Below are positions 50,101-59,100 of a stretch of 64,000 nt of DNA, in pieces. Position 1 is the stretch's first letter. Each line of letters starts with the position of its first letter. The DNA is taken from assembly GCA_036873755.1 (NCBI GenBank), contig JAVTVY010018719.1, forward strand, positions 1 through 64,000, read 5' to 3'. The translations under genes were made by a program, and so were the position numbers. Source of the DNA: Hanleya hanleyi (Eukaryota; Mollusca; Polyplacophora; Lepidopleurida; Hanleyidae). The notes beneath the pieces were generated by a model. The model searched no databases. It was given only the letters and a program-made list of their open reading frames with translations, and was not told where the DNA came from.

Positions 50101-53100
50101 TTTAAGTAGCTTTCCAGATATGTCCTCCAATAACATCGAATAATCAGAGTAAAATACATTGTATCACTAACTGAAAATGAAATGTCATCTTTCAAGGTCT
50201 TCCATAAGACTCCTGGTCCTCATCCTAGAATTAATCAATTTATTTCCAAAGATAATAATATCAACATAACCCTGACCTGGTCTCCCAACTATACATACTC
50301 TGACTACATGTATTATACCGCGATTACACGTTCAGCTACCCAGAACACCGTACATTGTGTCTTCCAGTTTCCTAGCCAACTATGTCGTATTTGCTAGACC
50401 ATTGACGTTTGCACCAGGCATGGTGTGATGTCGCTGTACTGTACTAATCTGACCCCTGTCCTTGCCGTTTCAGGATCCTGACCATCGCGTCAGAGATGGA
50501 CTCTGCCTTGGACTGCCTGCTTGATGTTATCCCCAACCTGGAGGATGTGAGTGCAATATCTTCTTCTTGTCTCTTACTTCCTTCGTAACCCAGTAAAATG
50601 TGCAGTAAAATTAAATGGACATAAATAATCTCGCCCATGAGCACCCTCGTGTTGACTGCAGCGTCTTTCGATTGTAGGGTCTGTGCAAGAGTCTAGTGGT
50701 GTAGGTAGTTTCGTGGAGTACCTTTGCCATCTAGCTAGTCTAATCTAATGTTTCACACTTCAAGTTGATTCGCTTCTCGTCATGTAAAGTAATACCAGAA
50801 AATAAAGTAAACGGTTTTATGTAACCAAACTGTAAAATCATTGAAATACTAGAAATTAGGAACAACTAGTATGTTATGAACCATAATTATTAGGTTTTCT
50901 CTGCTCATCAGCATCCACATTTATCATGGTATCTCATGTGGTAGACTTCAATTGTGACTTTCAGTTCCGGTTATACAAAGTTAATATTGGTCAATTTTCA
51001 TATTATATCAGGCATGGGAATTTTCCTTCAATAGGCCGATTTCAGACTTTTTCATCAAAATTTTGAAAAATAAAACATTGTCAGTTCTCTCTCAAATGCC
51101 CAAAAATGCCATATTCCTGATAGGAGGTGGAAAATTTCAGATTTATTGAAGTAGATTTCAGACTTTTTCAGTGGTAACAATTCCCATGCCTGTTATATGT
51201 TTTGGTATGTATAACAGTAGCCATACTTCTGTGTAGTGTAGTATGGTATATGTTTTGGTATGTATAACAGTAGCCATACTTCTGTGTAGTGTAGTATGGT
51301 ATATGTTTTGGTATGTATAACAGTAGCCATACTTCTGTGTAGTGTAGTGTGGTATAGTGTAGTGTAGGTTGTGTTTATTTTCATCACCATTTCTTTACAC
51401 AGTCTTCTGCATTGCAGTACCAGCAATATAAAGACCTGGACTTTGAGTGTGATCTCCGAATGTTAATCCACCAGAGCCAGGCTGGCTGTATCATTGGTAG
51501 AGCTGGTTTCAAGATCAAGGAGCTCAGAGAGGTAAAGTCCTTTCCCTTTTCTAGTGGGTTCTTTACAGGGGAGACAACTTTCATAAATTTTTGTTGTACA
51601 TGTAAAAAAAGAACACCTCTCCCAAATTTGTCAATATTTGATGATCAAGGAATCAAAAAGGAAATTAAACATGTATGAATAAGACACATTTAATTGTTAT
51701 TCATTACACACATTATATCATCGGTCATCAAACAAAGAGAATTAGGTTTGCCAAAGGGGTGATTATCTCTGACCAGTGCTCCCTTGTTATTGTGTTCTCC
51801 AGAAAACAGGTGCTAACATAAAGGTTTACTCCAAGACGTGCCCTCAATCAACGGACCGTGTTGTACAGTTGAATGGCAAACCAGAAACGGTGATCAATTG
51901 TATAAGGACAATTTATGAACTTCTGCAAACGGTGAGTATGATGTCCCAGCCATTGTGTTTGGCTTGTATGGTGGGTGGGTAGTAGACGACTCCGTTGCAC
52001 TGTTTGGATATTGCTATTATTTTGGACTGACGTTCACAATTGCTTTAAATACTTCAAAATTCATCACTTAACAGTACAAAATGAGTATTGCTCAACTACA
52101 GGTTGACCCACTATCTCAATGCCTGTTATAGTTAGGCCAATCTGAAGGTGTGAACTCGAGCTCAGGGACATTACTCCATTGTATGAAAAGAAATAAATTG
52201 TTGTTCAACTTTGCACGACTAAAGTATGTGTTTTTATCTAACGTACAGGCCCCTCCCAAAGGTCCAGTTCAGCCTTATGATCCTCACAACTATGATGAGT
52301 ATTTCTCCAACGAATATGGCGGATACACTCTGATGGAGGGAGGCAAAGGGAAGGGCAGTCGAGGGATGATCCCCAGGGGCATGGCCCCGCCCCCTAGAGG
52401 AGGACTGTCTGCAAGGTGGGTCCATACATTTAGTCAGGCCATTGGTGGTCGAGTGGTCTAAGATGTTTCGCTGATGATCGCTAGCCTCACAATGCTAAAC
52501 CGGCACAAGTTCAAACCCTACTGGTGCATGTGTGAAAGTTTGCCAGTTAGTTGCCAACAGGCAGTGGTTCTCTCTGGCTACACCGGCTTCCTCCACCTCT
52601 AAAACAGGCTGTCACCATATAAGTGAAATAACTTCTTGAGTGTGGCATTAAACCCAACTACTTTCACATATCGGGAGAAATATATATCTCCATCTGGCCC
52701 AAAGCTGTCCTCTTAATGAAAATAGTTAATTGTTCATGAAAAGGGGTCAAATGGTTAGAGCTTGTTGAAGTTTATTGGTTGATTGATTAACTCCTATCCT
52801 TGTTTTGTATTTTTTAGGTCTGGATATGGTGGCGGTGGTGGCATGGGAATGGGTGATATGGATGACTATGGTTACCGTGGCAACCGAGGTGGGAACATGG
52901 GAGGACGTTCAGGTGGTCCCCCACCATCGCTACTGGGTAACCGAGGCGGCGGTGGCAACCGAGGAATGAGAGATGATGGCGGAATGGGAGGTGGAATGGG
53001 AGGCGGTATGGGTGGTCGAAACATGGGAGGCGGGAGATCCGGTGGAATGAGGTATGTCTTCTGCCCAGGTTCAGCCAATATGGTACTGTCTTACATGAAA

Positions 53101-56100
53101 CTTGACTCCAAGAAATATATATTTATGATAAGGAGAATATGGTACACATTAATGCATACATGATGAGTAAAATCATCTACCATGATGCTGAGAATGGAGG
53201 GAATGCTTTGCCATTTCTGAATATTTTCACAAAGAGAATAAATAGAAAAAAATATGTTGTTTACTAGCAATGATAGATACAAAGAAGTAATTGTAACAAT
53301 TATAATGTGGAGTACACATTGATTAGAATCTTGAATGATCACACTAAATGCTGCTATTGTCCATTTTCCTACAGAGGAGGTATGAACAGTGGAATGGGTC
53401 GTGGAGGAATGGGTCGTGTTGGAGGAGGTGGTGGCGGTGGGTTCAGTAATGGAGGTGGGGGATCAGGAGGTAAGTGTTATTGTAACAGTGAGGGATAAAA
53501 AGGTTATTACAACTACAAATTAGACAAGTAGTCTTCTGGCTGCCCCTTTCATTTTCTGGTTAAAAGTGTCCTGTTACAACTTCCAAAGGGGTATGTATAT
53601 TTAATCTAGTATAAGGGCATATACAGCCCTGGGGAAAAATCGAAATAACTTTTAAAAGAATGATCAGTGTTTCATATTCAGAGATGTGCTCATTTTGTTC
53701 TGAATCATTGTCAGTGTTAAATCTTTGACCTCTGGTTTTATCTTTCAGGATTCGGCGGTGACATGGGCGGTGGTGGCGGCAACTTTGGCGGCCGCGGCGG
53801 CAGTGACATGAACTTTACTCAGGACAGCATGGTGAGTGAAGACGAGCCCTCACAAAATGACAGCTGGGTAATATATGTTTGTTTGCCTTCTTAGTCTTAG
53901 ATATTTACATGCTATTGAAACTGGAAACTAGGAGCTTAGGGGTCATCTCTATATTACGTTAACACACTTGTCCAGAACATTTTTAGACCAATCCTCAAAG
54001 AATGTCCGCCTGTGCCACCATATCAATGCTGAAGTGTGATACTTTTCCATGTTCATGTAGTTATGCCCGTTTATGGCATGTCATATATATGGACCACTCC
54101 CTGTATGATGTTTGTTGATGGTTCCCATTTTCCAAAAGTAAGACGATATATTTGGAACAAACCATTGTTAAAACATTCTCTGACCCATAGAACAAGCTCC
54201 TGTCTCTGTTTTAATGTCATGTTATTTTCAAGTGGAGACTCTAATACATGACTCGTGTGGCTGATTGTTGGCAAATTTGAGAAGAAAAAAAACATGACCC
54301 AATTAATTTTGGATCAAAATTTTGGAAGTTTTCTCTTGTCAAATTGAGTTTCCACTTGTAGCTTTCTTCACTAGATGAACCATTTCACCCATGCTCTCCA
54401 ATCTAAAAAAAAGATGATGTACTTCAGACCGATCAAAGTTTTTGGCATGATACTCACTCATTCAGAAATATCATGCATGAGAGCATTTTGTTCAAATTAT
54501 TTCTTGAAAGGGGTTAATAAGCAAGTCATTCTAAATTGTGTCAATTTGTAGAAAAATGGGAGTCTAGAATTTCAAAACTTCGCTTGACTAGGTTGAAAAA
54601 TACCTATTTGTAAGTTTTTCCAAGATCAATATTTTAATGTTTTGATGTAATGTGGGAAAAAGATTGCATGAAATGAAGCCTAGAATTTTACATTTATTTT
54701 ATTTTTTTTGAAGGCTCGTACCCTTCAAAAGATATGCTCAGTTCCATTTACTTGAACAAAATTACAAGTTGAAACATCACATCTTATTGGGGTGGATATT
54801 GGAGTTGACGCTGGTGACCTGGTTTGCAGTATGATCTTTCTCATAGGCTCCTTGTTGTGGTGGTTTTACTGAGTGTTGTGTGTTGAAAAGTCATTTTGGT
54901 GTATTTGATATCAGATTTAAGTGCTTGTCTTCTGAGCAAATTTATATCTACATATTTGCCTGTTCCATGTATAGACTACCAATAGATATTCTCCTGTAGA
55001 AATGCTTGAATAGATTTGTGGTTGTTCATGTCTTGTTTCAGTTGTAAGCATTATTGATTGGGTCTGGAAGAAGTGGGTTTCACAAAATGACTGACAGCGA
55101 TACATTCTCACTTTAACCTGACATCTTCCAAACTGAGAAAAACACCATCATTGAATACTTTATAGTTTTCAGATGTTCAGTTGTGAAAATTTATTACAGA
55201 ACAATAATACAGTGTTCATCTCAACTGCTATCTTTGAAATATTTTTGGAAGTTTTCCTTTCATTACTTTATGCCATATAACAATGTCAGTCATTCATGCT
55301 CTACAATCCCTGGTTTATAATGTATAAAGACATGATGTAAAATTGGGTGTTCTGTTAAATAGGGAGGTATGGGTCAGCAAGGCATGATGTTCGGAGGTGA
55401 ACCTGCTGCTAATAGCACTCAAGTTACCATTCCAAAAGATGTAAGTACATTTCACCTTTAACTCGCATACGATGTATTTTTGTGATAAAGTTGTGATAAA
55501 ATACGGAGAAAAAAAAAAATACATACATTGAGATAAAGCTTTCATTCTTTAATATTTGTCCATATTATTAGTTTGGGAGTACTGCCATTAAAAAAAAGTC
55601 AGTTACTTGTCTTTGAACAAAATAACGTACATTGTAAGTGCTTCATAATACTTCAGTTCCATAGTTTCTATCCAGAACAAATTTCTGTAATATTTTCTCT
55701 CGTTCCTGTTGACCAGTCATGACGGTGGAAGATGTCCTTCAATTTCAAGTTCTGAGCCTGCCAATATGTTGGTTCATGTATTCAATACTATGAACTATCC
55801 ATATTAAATCTGGCTGCTTGTAATTCTCCCACTCTTCTTCATCTCCTTGTGGTTTGCATCATTTCTTGATTTCCCATATTTGAACAGTGTGCGGGTGCCA
55901 TTATTGGTAAGAAAGGATCTCGGATAACAGAAATCAGACGTCAGTCCCATGCGAGCATCGTAATAGACGAGCCTTTGCCGGGATCCAATGATCGCATCAT
56001 TACCATCAGTGGAACACAGGAACAAATCCAGAATGCACAATATCTGCTGCAGATGAGGTTAGTGATCTTGGCTCATATATTCCACAGTTGGTGGAGGTGA

Positions 56101-59100
56101 AGTAGACCTCTATATTGTTCAATTTTCAAACCAGATAACTCACATTTCAACTGTGGAGGTAGGTAAGCAAAGAAGATAAGTCAATTTTGGACTACCGTAC
56201 ATACAAAATTTATGGGATATTTATACAAGTGAGAATATAGAGGGGTTGTACCAAATATGTTTCCATCCTTGCTTCCCTTCAGACAACAAAGGACTTTGTT
56301 GTAACCCAGCTTCAAATTTTTACCAAACAAACCTCCTTTTGCTTCAACCTTGGCTTTGGGCTAATTCTGGCCAATTGAGCAGCAGTGCCAAGATGGTTCT
56401 CTCGCCCAGTGTAGGCCTACGTCAATATTCAGGAGTGTGAAACCTGAATTATGCGGAATTCCACATGAAGCAAAGTTCAGGGAATTTCCATTATGATCCA
56501 GATTTCAGAGATCAACCCTACGTTTTTCTTTGTCAGTAAATCCAGTCATCTTTGCCATTCCGAGTTGAGAGCCATTTTAGCTGTGTAATGAATGTGTGCA
56601 CTGGTTACAGTGACGTCACAGAAATTATGTTACCGTTTGACCGAGGTTGGCATGAGTGCTCATTATGAAAAAAATTTTTTTTTTAGATTGTATTCCCACT
56701 CCTCTGATTGGTTTTCTTGGAGGATGGGAATCATGTTGAATTGAAAGTGTGTGGCAACCAATAGCATAAGACTTAGAATAAGTGGGTTTTATGGCGATTG
56801 AGAATGCAACAACAACATCACAAAAAAAAATCACGATTTCGTTTTTTCCGCCTTCACACCCCTGAATATTAGCATGTTATTCGACTCCAACTTCTTGGTG
56901 TGCAGACTCGATTTGACCACGATTTCCTGCATGATATATATATACCACCACAGGACTTAACTCGGCTAACTTTACGGTGACCACTTGAATGTTCAGTCTT
57001 GTTGACTGGTGATTCTGGACGCTGCTGGGAGTACCCAGTTTACTGATGATTGGTAAACACTGATTAACATGTCTGCAATAGTGACATTTGAACACTGATA
57101 GCTTTTGTTGGCCATTCATGGTCACCTGGCCCCATCTGTGTTGAGTGATTCAATATATGTTCATCGCCATATGCAGTCTGGCATACTATCAAGGGAAGCA
57201 ACTACTGTTTCTAGCTCAGTCACTTTCTGTTTGTAGCGTCCGCGAGTCGACTAAAAAAGAAGGAGGCTGGTGAATGAAGAAATGACCAGGTTATGGAAAA
57301 CGGATTAAAGTAATTCTTGTTTGTATAATCGATCAATTACTGGCATGCTCTCCTGAATGCTCTCTTAACTTGTAATAGCTTATAGAATGGGAATTAGAGT
57401 GGACTTGTTCATACTAACACCAGTGCATTCTATTCTGGTACTTTTGACTGATTTAACCTTGATTGATCCCTCGACGCAGTTCAAGTACATGTGAGATGGA
57501 TTCCTCGGCTTTTAGGGCAGATAAAGTAATAACAACAGTCTGGTATTATTTCTTTGTTTTTGGATGGTTGGTCAATCGCTGATGGATTTCAAGATTCGTT
57601 TTCATTGACTGTTCAGTTGCAGATTCGATATCGAAGATTCATGGGTTTTGCATATGAATTGTCCTAAAGGAGTCTCAAAATGATTAACTGGATGTTGACA
57701 TGGTGAAGTTATCATTATCACGAAGCATTTACAGAATGAACCCATGTTCAAGTATCTCCAAAGTCGCAGTTTTGTCCAGTATCCAGTCTTTCCATTGATA
57801 TAGCTAATTTGTTAAGATGGGATTCTCATTAAGAGCATTCACTGTGATCTGCATGGCATTCAGGAGCGCCAGTATCTACCTTTTGCGGGTTTAAGTTTTG
57901 ATAACCGATGTGAAAGATTCCTATATTGGTGATCTTTGCTATCATTTACCAGTGGTCTTGGGTTGATTCTTGCTCTTCGAATGCAAGTCTTTTAGCTAGA
58001 ATTGTAAAATGGTGTCTCCAGTCCATATTCGTCACAGTATTGCTGAAAACTGGCTGTCTCCTTCCTAGCTCCACCAGCTTCTCTTTCATGAATGAAGGCA
58101 GGCAAAAAGGAGGTTCACAGGACTGGACTTATACCTAGCTAAAAGCATGAGAGTGGACTTCTTGTAGCATGTGCAAATATTATGGCTGTAAATCCAGCTG
58201 TAGGAATAGTAGAGTATCGGTTGCTACCAATGGCAGATGGTCGTTGACAGTCAAGTTAATATTTCGGAAATAATTTTGTTCTCAGTGGTGATAATTGTGG
58301 ACACTGATAACATTGGTATTGGTACACACATGCAGGTAGCGCCATTGATATATTCATTATGGTGATAAATTGAGGAAATTGGTGGTGATGCGCAGACACA
58401 TGTAGTGATATTTGTAGTGGTGCACAGCCACATGCATTGATTTTGGTTGTGGGCATAAATTGTGGACATTGGTAGTGGTGCACGGACACATAGTTTAAGT
58501 GATATTGGTAGTGGTGATTAATTGCGGACATTGGTGGTAGTGGTGATAAATTGTGGACACGAGTAACATTGGTATTGATGTTAAGAGCTGTTGACGTTTC
58601 TTCGGTTTGGGATACATGACCAGCACATGTAACACTACTGCATGGTTAGTAGTGGTGATAAATGCTGAACTGCATAGTATTGGCAGTGGTGATAAAGTGC
58701 TAACATGAATAATATTGTTTGTGGTGATTAATGCTGACATGAATAGTATTGGCAATGGTGATAAATTGCTCACATAGATGGAATTGGGAATATTGGGACT
58801 CTCCTTGTAGCTTTGGTAGTGGTGATTAATGGTGGACATGGGGTGATAATGTGGGCAACTCCAGTGGGATTCATCGGACCTGACAATATTCTTTTGGCAT
58901 GGGTTTCATCGTTGGTATATCTTGCCATCCCATGGTTGTTTGGTCTATAATACTGACCCTTTACTGACTCTAGCAGTCATGATGTGGAAGACTAGTGATT
59001 TTGTTGTTGTGAACAGTATCAAACAATAAATCGCTGTCTTCTCCTATCATGTCTGTGCATGCAGCATGTGGATATGGCTCATTGGCTCACTAACATTTAC

